Assembly: GCA_016707685.1 (NCBI GenBank)
Contig: JADJHE010000024.1
Span: 1 to 56,651, forward strand
Direction of reading: 5' to 3'
Length of the DNA stretch: 56,651 nucleotides
Source of the DNA: Bacteroidota bacterium
Lineage (GTDB): Bacteria; Bacteroidota; Bacteroidia; 2-12-FULL-35-15
Shown here in pieces: positions 46,440-56,651 of the stretch (the stretch's first letter is position 1; every line of letters starts with the position of its first letter). A model generated the notes under the pieces. The model was given only the letters and a program-made list of their open reading frames with translations. It made no database searches and had not been told where the DNA came from. Position numbers and translations under genes: made by a program.

Positions 46440-47136
46440 TTAGTTTGGGAATTGTTGATCAAGTTTGTTTAAAATTGAACAGTCATAATTACTAGACTTA
46501 AATTGGTTTGAATTATTCTGAACCAATTCCAAAATCCAATGATTTCGATGTCTATGATAGTCATTTAGTTCAATAAGGACTTTAAAAATGTATGTAATTT
46601 TTGTTTTGCACTAATAGGTAGGTGTGATAGTAATCTCCAACTTCCACCCAGTTTAGTCCACAGAAAGTCCGACTCCAGGGTTTGTTACTAATGCAATAAT
46701 TTTCTTTAGACTTTACGAACAAAATTTTGCAACCTATTAAATTATCAATGTACTTTTTAAGTTTTGGATTTTTCTAAATTGTTTATAGGAGTATGAGTCT
46801 CTTCGCATTTCCATGGAAAATTGTCTGCGTTTGGATTTTTGTATGCAAGAATAAAGCATCATCATAGCTGTCAAAGTCCTGAATTATAGCGTACAATTGA
46901 GTCTTTTTTAATCTACTTGCGTTGTTCAAGAAGTTCGAAGTGTCGAAATAGTTTATCTAAATGAGGGTTTTACGTCTTTTAAAGCTAGTGTTTCCATAAC
47001 CTTTCCAGTCAAAATGTAGATGCCAATTGTCGAACCAGCAGTTTGGATCTTCAAGGTTCAGCCATGTTGCTTTGTTAAGGTCGTTTTTAGTTTCGAGACT
47101 TTTATAATATCGTTTGAGTCCTCTATGCTTTTTCAT
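46440..47136 (-). pseudogene. Unrecognised conserved-looking protein, broken by frameshifts
   Basis: From 47136 the minus strand reads MKKHRGLKRYYKSLETKN, then NCWFDNWHLHFDWKGYGN, and, after frame changes, TQLYAIIQDFDSYDDALFLHT, NPKLKKYIDNLIGCKILFV, VEVGDYYHTYLLVQNKN, and VLIELNDYHRHRNHWILELV, ending at 46440. Aromatic and charged residues suggest a soluble protein of about 230 residues. No family is recognised. It ends 13 bases before the DUF4259 gene on the same strand, so the two are probably one operon. Confidence 0.55.
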
Positions 47137-47175
47137 TGGTTCGATTGTTTCCTACTGGTTATTGTTACTTAGGCT

Positions 47176-47940
47176 TTATTTCTCTATTGTTCTCACTAAT
47201 TTACCTTTGTTGTATACTTCAGTTTTTATCAGCTTACCCTTTATGTTATAATATTTCCATTCACCATCCTCAATACCATGAGCTTGGCCATGGATATTTG
47301 TTAATATCAGTTGTGTATGACCCGGAAGTTTTAAGATAACCGTTTTCATAATACTCCCTATATTCGCCAACTAATACCATACAAAGATAATTACATTGAA
47401 AGTTAGGCTTCCCATTTTCAAAATAAACAGTTATTGATTGAACTCTGGTACAATGATCTTTTGATTTGGAGTCTATTGGTGTATGTTTTAGTTGACCATT
47501 TTGATAATAATTTAGTTCAGAAAAAACTATCCAAGTGTGTTGGGGTATTTCATAATATTCCGGGATACCCCAAAGTTCTTTGTATATACGTTTAACTTGA
47601 CCATTTTGATAATAGTTGAGCCAAATAGCAGTGTCACCATCGATATAGTTCTTTGATTTTATTGCACCATCACGATACCATGAAATGCCCTTTTCTCTAT
47701 ATTCAAGGGATGACTTATGGTAAATCGTTTCAGTTTCAAATGCTTTTTGTTTTTTATTTATGTCGTAATATACGGTCCATTTTTCCAAAGGTAGATAGTC
47801 TTTTAAATAAAAAACTGTATCATCATTTGTTTTATCAAAATACCATTTTACGATTGATGTATCAGTAATAACTGTTTCTTTGTTTTGAGAAACAGAAATT
47901 CCGATTGGAATATTATTATTAAAATGATTAGTCTTTTCAT
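47176..47940 (-). pseudogene. YwqK/MORN-like repeat protein, broken by frameshifts
   Basis: About 250 residues. From 47940: MKRLIILIIIFQ (signal-like), a frame change near 47905, then KETVITDTSIVKWYFDKTND, WTVYYDINKKQKAFETETIY, and repeats of the MORN_2 type (WLNYYQNGQVKRIYKE, ELNYYQNGQLKHTPI, YREYYENGYLKT). A frame change near 47350 leads to DGEWKYYNIKGKLIKTEVYN and the end. Such proteins are often labelled YwqK-family antitoxins by similarity. The activity is not established. Confidence 0.65.
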
Positions 47941-47997
47941 TATTGTCACATTACGTTTTTGTCAAAGTAAATTGTAACCTACCCAATCTCCATTTTA

Positions 47998-48591
47998 TTA
48001 TTCACTTGTCGTCCTAAGTTCAGTTAATAGTTTGTTTCCTTCTTCAAATAGTTCTGCCCATGGAGATGAATTGTTTTCAAAATTTTTCATTATTTCTTGT
48101 CCTGCGAAAACGCCTTTACTGGTCAGCAAATAAAATTTTACCTCGTCTGATGATGGCAAAGGAGTCGTTTTTGTTTTGGTTGAGTTGTCGAGAAATGTTT
48201 GTGCTAAATTTACAAATTGTTTTGCTGCTTTATTTACATTCTGATGCTGTCCTCCACCAATTACACCACCGCCAGAACTTAAATATAAGCTTGCATCACC
48301 TGTTTGATAGGCAACCGTTGTAGCTGTTGCACCGCCCATTTCCCAATCCATTATAACTCCAAAAACAACAGTCCTGTCGTCGGCATTGATAGTCCAAGTT
48401 GTTCAGAGTCACTAAAACGCCATATTTCTTAATCCTTCAAATGCGTTTTCTTTGTCTGGTGAACTTTCGTTTGGTCGTTTCTAGATTGGTAGTTGCTTGA
48501 TTGTTGTTTGAAGTTGATTTATTTCCAGCATTTTGAGTAGAACATTATTCCACTAACTAAAATTATTCGGAAAAATAATGGCTATTTTCAT
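47998..48591 (-). pseudogene. Hypothetical lipoprotein, broken by frameshifts
   Basis: About 190 residues when frames are joined. It starts MKIAIIF, continues with a hydrophobic stretch ILVSGIMFYSKC (possible lipoprotein box), a Ser/Asn/Thr-rich linker, ENAFEGLRNMAF, DSEQLGLSM, VVFGVIMDWEMGGATATTVA, SLYLSSGGGVIGGG and a helical tail ending RTTSE. The clean stretch 48351-47998 is one frame, and three or more shifts lie upstream. No family is recognised. Confidence 0.55.
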
Positions 48592-48599
48592 GTTTGTTT

Positions 48600-49310
48600 A
48601 TTCTTTGTAATTTTTTGTAATACAGCCTGTAAGGATTTGTATGTAGTATGGGGTTGTTTTCCATATTGTGTTTTTAATTGCGAAGCCTGATTTCAAATGG
48701 ATTATTATTTGTCTTGAGGTAGAAAAATATGCAAATGGAACCAGTGAGGTTTTTTTCATCTTGTCATACTGGTTCATATCCGCATGCAATACCTCCTTAC
48801 GCCTGAATACCAGTCTGGTTTATTTAATGGGTCACCAAAATATCCCCAGTCATCAAGTGTATCAATAAAAAGTTGACGATCATAGGTAGCATAACTAGCT
48901 GGATTTAGTGCTGAGCAATAATATCCATATTTTTCTGTATATTCAAATAATCGCTATATCTCTGAAAAATAATTGTTCTATTGCGTTGACCAAAGCTCAC
49001 AATTACGCATCTCAAATTTAATTTTGTTCTCAGTTATCAAAATAATGTTGATTTATTCTTATTTTAAGATCTCTATGCACATGCCTTACTTTATCAATCA
49101 GTTCATTTTGTTTTTCGCAATTAATAAATAAAGCTGCTGTAGAAGCACAACAAGTTAGAAGTTACTAAATTCCAGTTAATTCCAAGTACTCTTGGCGCTA
49201 TTGGCTGCTTCGTTGGTTTGTTTAACTCTTTACCAACACTCTGCAATTCTTAAAGGTTTCCGTTGTTGCGCACTGATTTACTTTCATCGTTCAAACCCCC
49301 ATTACTTTTG
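48600..49310 (-). pseudogene. Unrecognised coding remnant, heavily frameshifted
   Basis: Minus-strand fragments read PIAPRVLGINWNLVTSNLL, EKQNELIDKVRHVHRDLKIR, EYTEKYGYYCSALNPASYAT and FIDTLDDWGYFGDPLNKPDW in changing frames. The fragments have normal protein-like composition, so a gene of roughly 230 residues is likely here. I cannot assign a function or exact ends. Confidence 0.35.
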
Positions 49311-49389
49311 AGCAAATGTATGGTACCTAATTCAACAGTCATTAACTTAGTTAAGTCTTTGGTACCTAGTTCTTAATTTGCCAGCTGAT

Positions 49390-49962
49390 TGGTTTAAATA
49401 TTTGGATATTTAAAATTCTAACATCCTTGTCCAACGAATGGAAATCTATTGATTTGTTTAAAAATCAGCATTATGCTAGGTATTTTCTTCTTGCTGTAAA
49501 CATTTAGATCATCTTCTACTGGAAAATCCTATCTATTCGGTATTCTGATAATTTATATATTTCAAACTGTTTCAAAATCACTTTTTATTTTGTCCAGAAT
49601 TCTTCTGGGCAAAAGGATTAAAATTTCTTATTCAATAAATTAGGAGTCAAGTCCTGCACGGTCGAGATTTTCAAGACAGTTTCAAAATAGGTTAATGATT
49701 TTAATATCTGGTAACCTCGATTGTTATAGCCACTTTTTTCAAATACGATAGCCCATCTGTCTTGGTCTTGCGAAAAAGATGAATTTTTGTTGCTCGAAAT
49801 ATTTGTATAACCATCCTCAAGTGTCGGAAAAAATTTATACGGATTCTCCATTCCACCATTGTTGTCAAGGTCGTTTAATATGTCGTCTTCATTATATTTC
49901 AAAGTAGTCGAAGTAAAGACTAAAAATAAAAAAAATATAATTTGTCCGAATATTTTTATCAT
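49390..49962 (-). pseudogene. DUF7003-like protein, 3' part frameshifted
   Basis: From 49962: a hydrophobic start (MIKIFGQIIFFLFLVFTST), then ILNDLDNNGG, YKFFPTLEDGYTNISSNKN and QDRWAIVFEKSGYNNRGYQ. This order, DLDN / FP.L..GY / W.IVFE..G, resembles the DUF7003 family. After the stop at 49618 other frames give plausible continuation (SLKYINYQNTE, FPVEDDLN). Members are of unknown function, and some occur next to immunity-type genes. The family call is by eye. Confidence 0.5.
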
Positions 49963-50139
49963 GAAAATTGTCGTGTAGGCTCTTACTTTTGGAATAGATG
50001 TATAATCAACTCTATGGATATTGTTTATCAGCCTCTAAAGTAGTTCAATTGGTGGGAATTTATCAATAGAGGAATGATTCAAAAACAAGAAATATTACCC
50101 TCTCAGAATTTACTAATCTGAATTTTAATTCGTTTTCAA

Positions 50140-51216
50140 TGGTTTTTAATCGGCCCATTTCGGAGCTGGTTACCAAACTTATCGAAAGTCCTTTTACCCC
50201 CTTGTAAATCTAGCACGTGCCACTGCGGTGGTGTAATATTCCAATTGTTCGGGCAATTGGTAATGAATTACATATTGAAGATTATCTACATCAATACCGC
50301 GTGCTGCCATATCAGTAGTAATCAGTATTTGTACTTTCATTTTAAATGCACGCATCACTTTTTCACGGTCGCGTTATTTTGCAAATCTACCATGCAAAGC
50401 CTCAGCTTAATTCGGTTACGTGCAATCAATTGTTTCGCCAATGATTGTATTCCATCTTTTTGTTTTCTGAATACAATGCCTCGTCCTCGCCTTGTGTTCT
50501 TAAATTCCAACAAAGTATTCAACACTTTGTCTTTTGTATCAATGCATTGTACTATTGCGCTCAATATACACGGTTTACGCTGTTTTTACATCCACTACTC
50601 ACTTTGTAGGCATCTTCGTCCATATAGGGTTCAATAATGCTTTTAAGGAATCGGTATGGTTGCGGAGAATAACCATAATTGGCGTTGTCCGTTGGTTTGT
50701 TCTAAAATGGTATCTCTGCTTTAAAACCCATGCTCCCAGCATTTCCCATCGGCTTCATAACACAATCGTCTTACATCTGTTAAGCTAATGGCTTGCGTTC
50801 CAATAATCAATCAATCTGACCGGGTATGTTCCCACCAATATGTGTTGGGCGACTCCAAATTGCGTATTGCAATTTAATGGGTTCGCCACCATACCACCTC
50901 TTCCACAAACACGCGCCCTGGTTGTAACGTGCTACACGAAACAATTGTTTGGCTATTTGTTGTCCCAACCACGCGTAGGGCAAGTATCTAATGCTTGTAC
51001 TTTTGGATTAGCGGTGTCAATCTTTACTGCACAACAGTGGTAATCGAAACTGCTAATGTTTTTCCGGTGCCAGTTTGTGCCTGGCCTTTATTATTAAATC
51101 TTTCTTTTAATAAAAAGGGATGGATTTTTTGAATTTCGCTGGGATCAAAATTATTTTCGATGAGTTCCCTTTTATTAAGGCTTGGATACGCCAGTGCTGC
51201 AAATGTCGACGGAATG
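50140..51216 (-). pseudogene. DEAD-box RNA helicase, heavily frameshifted
   Basis: Near the start the minus strand reads ALAYPSLNKRELIENNFDPS, then NKGQAQTGTGKT (Walker A, motif I), in one frame (51356-51024). Later fragments include NTLLEFKNTRRGRGIVFRKQ, and LITTDMAARGIDVDNLQYVIHYQLPEQLEYY in pieces with ARAR, the motif V-VI region. The order and spacing fit a DEAD-box helicase of about 370-400 residues, which unwinds RNA. Many shifts break it. It follows rlmF on the same strand. Confidence 0.75.
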
Positions 51217-51299
51217 CTTGTGTTATTTAATGAGCCACAAGATACTTGAATTACCCTCAAAGGGGAATTTAATAGTAAAAATTGACTAAGCAACTGAGG

Positions 51300-52256
51300 C
51301 AATTTGTAGTTCCAACTTGCTTTCCATTTTTTTAGCCCGGTTTCAGAAAAGTCCATGCTACAATGCGACTGGTTTTGTTCCCAGTGTTCATTGTAATCGT
51401 TTTACTTCCTGGTCTCTAACTTTTTAAAATGTTATAGATTGCTTTTCAAGCTCCTTGTTTAAATACAAGGGCAGTAAAACCAAATCAATTAGTAGCAAAT
51501 CGTCTACTTTCCCAGATCTTATCCTTTACATTTTTCTTCGCCTCCTTCGCTCCACATTTCATTGTTTTGTCCGCCAAAATTTAAAATAGGTTTGGTTACA
51601 TTTTATGTGTGAGGCTACGTAGTTTTCGTAATGTACCCGCTCGTGGCTCTTGATGATCAATGAAATGTGGATTACAAATTGTAATATCAAAATGTTCATC
51701 TTCGCCATTGATGCCTTCAAAAATGTCGTTTATTCTTTGAGCTCAAAGCTCAATTTACCCAGTTAAAATTGGATTTTGTCAATTATTTTTTGTGCCGATT
51801 CTAGTGCTGCAACATCAATGTCTACAGCAAGCAAACTCCCATCCTGTCACTAATACTTCCAATAATTGGATAAATACAATTTTACCAACTCCAATATCTG
51901 ACATCGGAATTTTGTTGCCAGGAATAATTTGTCTTTTTGAAAACCGGGATTGTCGCTCAACAATAAATCCCTTCATGGTGAATGTAATCGCCCTTCGGGA
52001 ATGGGAGGACATAAATAATTTTAGGTATGTCCCAATTTTTCGATTAGTCGTAATAATGTTTTGAGCAATGCTTTGTTCAGCATTTTACGCCTCTGGATCA
52101 AAAAAAGTCTATGGATTCATCCTGGTAATTGTTCAGTTTCACAAAGGGTGCCCAATTCCCCGACACGTGGCAATCAGTTGTTTGAAATCAACGCACACCA
52201 TGTTTGTTGTGTGGATCGGAAACCCCGATTTTTCTGAGTTGGATGTATTCTTTTAG
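51300..52256 (-). pseudogene. rlmF: 23S rRNA m6A1618 methyltransferase RlmF, heavily frameshifted
   Basis: Fragments in order on the minus strand match RlmF: DFKQLIATCRGIGHP, MLNKALLKTLL, NYLCPPIPEG, NCIYPIIGSI, NPPFH-like segment (STFH in another frame), ILNFGGQNNEMWSEGGE, and TITMNTGNKTSRIVAWTF before the end. The NFGGQN and NPPFH blocks are diagnostic. The enzyme methylates A1618 of 23S rRNA. The gene is a single-copy housekeeping type, so its broken state argues for sequencing error. Confidence 0.8.
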
Positions 52257-52261
52257 ATAGC

Positions 52262-53298
52262 ATTAGCAGGCTGCAAGGTAGGGTTTACTTGTTGTATGTG
52301 TATATGAACCTCATCATCCTTTTTGAAGCCATCGTATTCGGTGAGTTGAATAAGTTTATTGTTTCTCAGCGATGTTTGGTTTTCTTCTAATCAGAATAAA
52401 AAAATTCAAATAATCTTTTTTTTAATACATTTCTTTACTGAATCCCCTTACTTTAGGTTGTTTTATAACGTGGTGGACCGTCATCCCACAAAAGGGATTG
52501 TGCCGCTTTTTTTCACCATTCTTTTGGTTGGTGATGTTACTAATTAATTTTCCTTGTTTATTGTATTTCTCTGTTTGTATCAAATATAAGTTTGTTGTTG
52601 TGATAGGTTTTTTTCTAGCTTTTATTTGCTTTTGATGATAAACATAGGTGGTATTATTTTTTGCGTTTCCACAACCTTCTTCTTTCAAGTTATGTCCTTT
52701 CTTCTCTTGTAATTATAGGTATAGCTTAATCTAGAGGTGTCAGAATTGCTAAAACATTCTTCTTTTCTAATTGTCCTATGTGTATTGATGAGGTTTCGTT
52801 CTCCAATGCTTTTTCATTAAAAATATTTTTTTGCGAGATCAATTGTCCTTTTTCATTGTATCCTATTCAACACTGAAACATGATCGTCACGGGAAGGTGT
52901 TTATTTTTTCACCAATTTGCCATCTTTGTATTCATGTTGTTCGCTGGGTGTCATTCCTCCCTCAGTATGTTGTAAAAGACTTTAGTAATCTTGTTATCCG
53001 TAATTTGTTTATACTCGAAATACTGGCTTTCCTAAAATGTCATAAGAAATACGCCTTGCTCAGAAATCCGCATCTGTAAAAAATATTCAGCCATCAACAA
53101 AGCGGTATCAGCATATTTTTATCGCTGCGGTATTCTCTAGCTACTTTATTTTATTGGCAAGAATGTGTTGTGAGCAAAGAATTGTGTATCCAAATCACCA
53201 AAATAATAGTTCGTATGGAGATTTCTCATGGGGAAGGGTTGTGCAAATCCAGAGACTGTACCACTCAAAAAAATAAAAATCAGAATTGTTCTTAGCAT
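52262..53298 (-). pseudogene. Exported YwqK/MORN-like protein, frameshifted
   Basis: From 53298: MLRTILIFIFLSGTVSGFAQ (signal peptide), then MRNLHTNYYFGDLDTQFFA. Later fragments with KGQLISQKNIFNEKALE-like and EKYNKQGKLISNITNQKNGE, and near the end LIQLTEYDGFKKDDEVHIHI. The repeated K-x-G-K-L-I-x units fit MORN_2/YwqK repeats. The function is unknown. It resembles the protein at 47.2-47.9 kb in type. Confidence 0.5.
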
Positions 53299-53299
53299 G

Positions 53300-53696
53300 T
53301 ACTCTCTGTTCTCTGTAAATTTAATCAATATGTACGGTGTATCCATCCGTTTATTACGCACAATGCTCGTTACTTCAAAACCGCCTTCTGCGGAATCTAC
53401 TCTTTTAAATCGAATTGTTGTCAACACAGCTTTTTACTAAGGTCCTTCAAACAACAAGGTAAATTTTTTGTCCCTTTGTTTTTGATGGTCCAATAAGGAT
53501 AAAAGCTGATGTTGAAAGCAGTAATTAATTTTGCTTTTTATTTCCTCCATGTTCACCAAATAGGTGTTTGGCCATACATGCGATAGCAGCAACTCGTCCG
53601 CAAATACAATGCACAATGGTTTGGCCTCCCTCAGCAACATCTGTTTTCTATTTCAACTGCAGTACTTCTTGGTAATCTGTTTTTGTGCTCATGTTC
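53300..53696 (-). pseudogene. Unrecognised soluble protein, frameshifted
   Basis: Starts MSTKTDYQEVLQLK near 53692, shifts frame, and continues PLCIVFADELLLSHVWPNTY, LVNMEEIKSKINYCFQHQLL, KKFTLLFEG, then, after another shift, TTIRFKRVDSAEGGFEVTSI and YILIKFTENREYM. Its last codons overlap the start of the exported MORN-like gene. No family is recognised. Confidence 0.4.
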
Positions 53697-55587
53697 TCGA
53701 ATTACTAAATAACTGATGAATCTAGGAATTACTAATGTGTCGAATTAAGTCAGTGAATCGGCTCTTTAAGGTGATAACTTTAACAAGGAAATAATCTATA
53801 TTAAATCGTGTTAACATCATTTCAAATGTGTGTGCGTGCAATTCGGCGCGCAGATCACCAGAATCATCTCACCAGAAGCGGAACGGCATTCAGGAGGACG
53901 TACCACAATGCCGAATGCCATCGGCAACAACCAGCAACCAACAACCAGCAACTAACACTATTCATCAACTTCTTAACTACATCCCAACCATTAAATGCTG
54001 CCGAAAATTCGGCACTGCTTTAGATGCTTTTTGGCTTTACGAAGTCAGTTTAAATCCTTTTTCAAAATGCAGTTGGCCCATGTAAAATGTTTTTGTTGCT
54101 CTGTCTCTTTTTGAATCGAAAGCGTCCTACCAACTTTCCATTGCCTTCACATTAATATTAGCAAAAGCAAAAATATCACCAGAGGTTCGATTTGGGTTCC
54201 GGTAAATAACATTCGAGGATGTAATCAAAATCAAACTCATTCTGCACTCACAGTGTTTGCGCTGTCACCCCATTGTCGAAAGGGGGAGAGCAGAGTGCCA
54301 TGGCTGTTCGGTCCCTTTCAATTTGGTTGATTCATTAATCAATGCTTGAAAACGCCTCCAAAATAGGTTCCGCTTTCTTCATTCAATTCCTGTTTCAACA
54401 AGCTCCCCATTTTACTAATTGCTGAAACTTTTACTCTGTTTCTTTTGAGCTCCGAACTTGTTAATAGTGACCACTATTCTACTATGCCATTGGCTTAAAT
54501 TGTACTTTTTGATAAGGTATTCCGCTTGTTCCTTTTCAGTAGGAAATTTAGTATTTATTACTCGGTAAATGCGTTTCGTTAAATCTCACACACAAAACCT
54601 GTTGTTTCTCCATCTATCAGTTGCAACTACGCAGGAACAATTATTGCGAGCCACATTTAACGGGTTTCGCCCTCAAAATAGTGGCTGGGGCCATTGCGTT
54701 TGAATTCAAAATCTTAATTAGTGGCAACTTCTGCTTTTGTTCGATCGGGTACATGGTTGTTTTACTTTACATCTTTGCTTAAATAAGTGCGATCTGCTCC
54801 CCCGTTGGAAATCTCGTGTTTTACGAAGGCAATGAAAATCAGAAAATCACTCATTGGTAAGAAGTACGAAGCGGCATGGCTCCGGTATTCAAAAATTATG
54901 TCTTTTTCAATAATTCGTTTGGTAATTCTTTTGTAGTCATTAACACGTGTCCACAAAGTATAATTTAATTGCGCTCATTACAAAGCCAGCCAAGGTATCA
55001 ATTGAACACTTCTTCGTGTTCGATGGCATTCAATGTCCCTTTTTGCCTTTTACCAGAAGTTTGTTTTAATAAACCTATTACCGTAAAGCGACATTGAGTG
55101 TGCTGTTCAATGGTCTAAGTGCTTTGATTTGTTTCGACTATAAATTCTAAAAATAGCGATTAGAAACTATTTTTCTCCCATCCCTTTGATGTTTAGTTTG
55201 AAGCTCAGATTGCCTTTTTCATGGATTTTTCATCTTCTCTGAAAATAAGTTGTCCTTTTTCATCCAACTTACTCTATCTTTGCTAACGTTAGATTTCTTC
55301 CAAGACTTAGCTAGCTGATTTTATGTTGCAATCCGCGACGACGAACAATTCCGAATAAAATATACCTGTTGAAGATCTGTGAATACCATCTAATCGATAT
55401 CGCCATTTTACTAAAACCACAAAATATTCTTCGTTTCTTCTTTGATTAAATCTTCCCTCAACGCAAAGTATGTTCTGCTTCCACCTACTTCCTGGCAGTT
55501 GGTGTGTAACAATTTCCGATTTTAAAGGTATCGTGGCAGAATTTTTCTGCGTATTTAATTTTCTCAATCATAATTGTTTTTGTCTTA
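53697..55587 (-). other. Undeciphered stretch with minus-strand coding traces
   Basis: About 1.9 kb without a gene I can name. Minus-strand traces include MIEKIKYAEKFCHDTFKIGN at the right end (from about 55572), VNDYKRITKRIIEKDIIFEY and FLPMSDFLIFIAFVKHEISN (about 54940-54800), IVPA / LIDGETTGFVCE (about 54620), and MGQLHFEKGFKLTS (about 54085). These suggest one or two long genes broken by errors. At 53925-53952 the 14-base unit CAACAACCAGCAAC is repeated twice in tandem, and CGGCATT / AATGCCG (53884-53913) are inverted, which may mark a non-coding spot. Confidence 0.35.
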
Positions 55588-56264
55588 CTAATAATTTTTT
55601 AAAGTGTTTCTTACTTTCTCACGGTATTGTGCATTTAAGCCATCTAAAATTTCTTGTGTAATATCCAAGGCTATCATCAACAAGCTCATATCTTGCTTTA
55701 ATGGACTGTTACTATAACTAAATACATAGTCGTAGTTGGTGTTTTTATTATAATGATCTTCAAATGTATGCTTTCATGTTTCTCGTTCGATCATCTCTCC
55801 GTTTTCCCTTGAATTTTTCCATCAAGGCTTGGTTTTTTTAATTCCAGTTGGTCCAATTCTGCCTACATTTCTATCTAACGCTTCTTCTTCTCCTTTTGCT
55901 TGGTTTCCGGATAATATATTTTTTATTACCTTTGTTTCCCGATACCTTCACATAATCATCCTGCAATTTTTGTACTTTTGTTTGGTATTCGGCTTTCCAA
56001 GCTGCGTTACTCTTTGCAGATGCGCTTACATCTTGTAAATATTCGTATTTCTCATTTTAAAATATCAAGTTTCCATAAGCAATCTTAGATGCTTTAATGT
56101 CTTTAGATCTAAAATGATTAGCTTAGCCGCTTTGTTGTGCTGTCTGTTCCGTCTACTTCATGAAATATAACTGCAAATAACTGAACTAAAATCTCCATCA
56201 TCTAATACCTGCAGCCTGTTTTTGCTAAAGACTACATTCAGGATAACTGAAAATTTTTGTTCAT
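55588..56264 (-). pseudogene. OmpH/Skp-family protein (third in the window), frameshifted
   Basis: From 56264: MNKNFQL, then in changing frames VDGTDSTTK, DLKDIKASKIAYGNLD, NEKYEYLQDVSASAKSN, AAWKAEYQTKVQKLQDDYVK, ELDQLELKKPSL, and finally YVFSYSNSPLKQ, LDITQEILDGLNAQYREKV to the stop at 55588. The coiled-coil middle and the ending FSYS ... LDIT..ILDGLNAQY are typical of Bacteroidota OmpH/Skp proteins. It is a likely periplasmic chaperone. It lies downstream of a peroxiredoxin gene. Confidence 0.75.
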
Positions 56265-56349
56265 GTCTTTATTTTTATTTTTATTCATCTCTTCCCGTAA
56301 AACGCGCCTACCAATATTTTGGTAGCTGTTACTATTAAAAGTATTGCAA

Positions 56350-56651
56350 CTAGTGTTTCGCTAAGTAATTTACTGCTTGCCATCGTGCGTTGCTTTCATT
56401 GCTGTATCTAACCCTTGCCAGTTTGCAGGACAAACTTCTGCCATTTCTACCGTTGCCGTGCGACCCATGCATTGCGCGTAATGCTTATTATCCCGTCCTA
56501 ATGGTAGATCGTTGATTGGGTGGTATTGGACAACTCCGTTTTGTAAATTCCGTACAATGCAGCCCGCAATCGTTGGTCCGTTTTCCCAATTGGTTTGTTT
56601 CATCCACTTCGTATTCACCAGACGATAAATCAAAATTCATGATTGTTTTTG
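56350..56651 (-). pseudogene. 2-Cys peroxiredoxin (AhpC/TSA), 3' part, frameshifted and cut by the window end
   Basis: Minus-strand fragments give the C-terminal third of a peroxiredoxin: EYEVDETNQLGK, GVVQYHPINDLPLGR, AEVCPANWQGLDTAMKATHDG (resolving Cys in VCPANW) in pieces, and, after a final shift, VNYLAKH and stop at 56350. The peroxidatic N-terminal part lies beyond the window. Such enzymes reduce peroxides in the cytoplasm. Confidence 0.75.

Noticed and set aside
53808..54085. Plus-strand frames of 71 and 85 residues
   Set aside because: Composition is dominated by short repeats and His/Gln/Ser runs, and surrounding coding traces are all on the minus strand.
45400..56651. Foreign island or decaying prophage
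   Set aside because: Recognisable genes are ordinary chromosomal ones (rlmF, DEAD-box helicase, OmpH, peroxiredoxin) of the same phylum type, with no phage or integrase genes. Indel errors explain the broken frames.
1..56651. tRNA, rRNA and riboswitch genes
   Set aside because: I looked for cloverleaf ends, conserved rRNA stretches and common riboswitch cores by eye and found none. A covariance-model search would be needed to exclude small RNAs.

Overview
The window looks like a chromosomal contig from an AT-rich member of the Bacteroidota. The evidence is the gene content: a type IX secretion plug protein (DUF5103), a DUF6089 / uppS / bamA / ompH / ompH / murI block, DUF2807 and DUF3857 proteins, lone MnmD, a glycine-lipid acyltransferase pair, and -7 boxes of the TAnnTTTG type placed about 19 bases after a TTG-type box. 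I see no rRNA, tRNA, prophage or CRISPR array.

Layout. 0.1-5.5 kb: apaG and a leftward group of envelope genes (PagL-like barrel, DUF2807 lipoprotein, truncated LTA-synthase-like gene, T9SS plug). 5.6-13.9 kb: mazG, an AcpH-like gene, a 38-residue membrane protein, a leftward coaD-TlpA-SPOR-PAP2 group, then a cyclophilin, pheS and a TPR protein. 14-20 kb: a large TPR/DUF3857/transglutaminase protein, a hydrolase and pdxJ. 19.4-29.2 kb: CBS protein, nadK, DUF6089, uppS, bamA, two ompH/skp genes, murI and lnt, which together form an envelope-assembly block. 29.2-39.9 kb: lpdA, hemH, a START protein, glsA-glsB, engB, mnmD, a lipoprotein, a phosphodiesterase and a GH3-LysE pair. 39.95-45.4 kb: two different REP-associated tyrosine transposases (RAYTs), each sitting in its own palindromes, on either side of a radical SAM gene, a SpoIIE-type phosphatase and dinB.

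From about 45.5 kb to the end the reading frames collapse. Coding is still recognisable, all on the minus strand: DUF4259, a YwqK/MORN-like protein, a DUF7003-like protein, a DEAD-box helicase, rlmF, an OmpH/Skp protein and a peroxiredoxin. Each changes frame many times. Unrelated housekeeping genes are hit equally, so uncorrected read errors at a contig end explain this better than biological decay. A lower rate of single-base errors, often in A-runs, affects the first 45 kb (SPOR protein, bamA, murI, lnt, glsB, phosphodiesterase, radical SAM). Those genes are annotated here as single genes with the break described.

The most interesting biology is the pair of RAYT/REP systems, the abutting GH3 amido-synthetase / LysE exporter pair, and a possible immunity-type gene cluster inside the damaged region.
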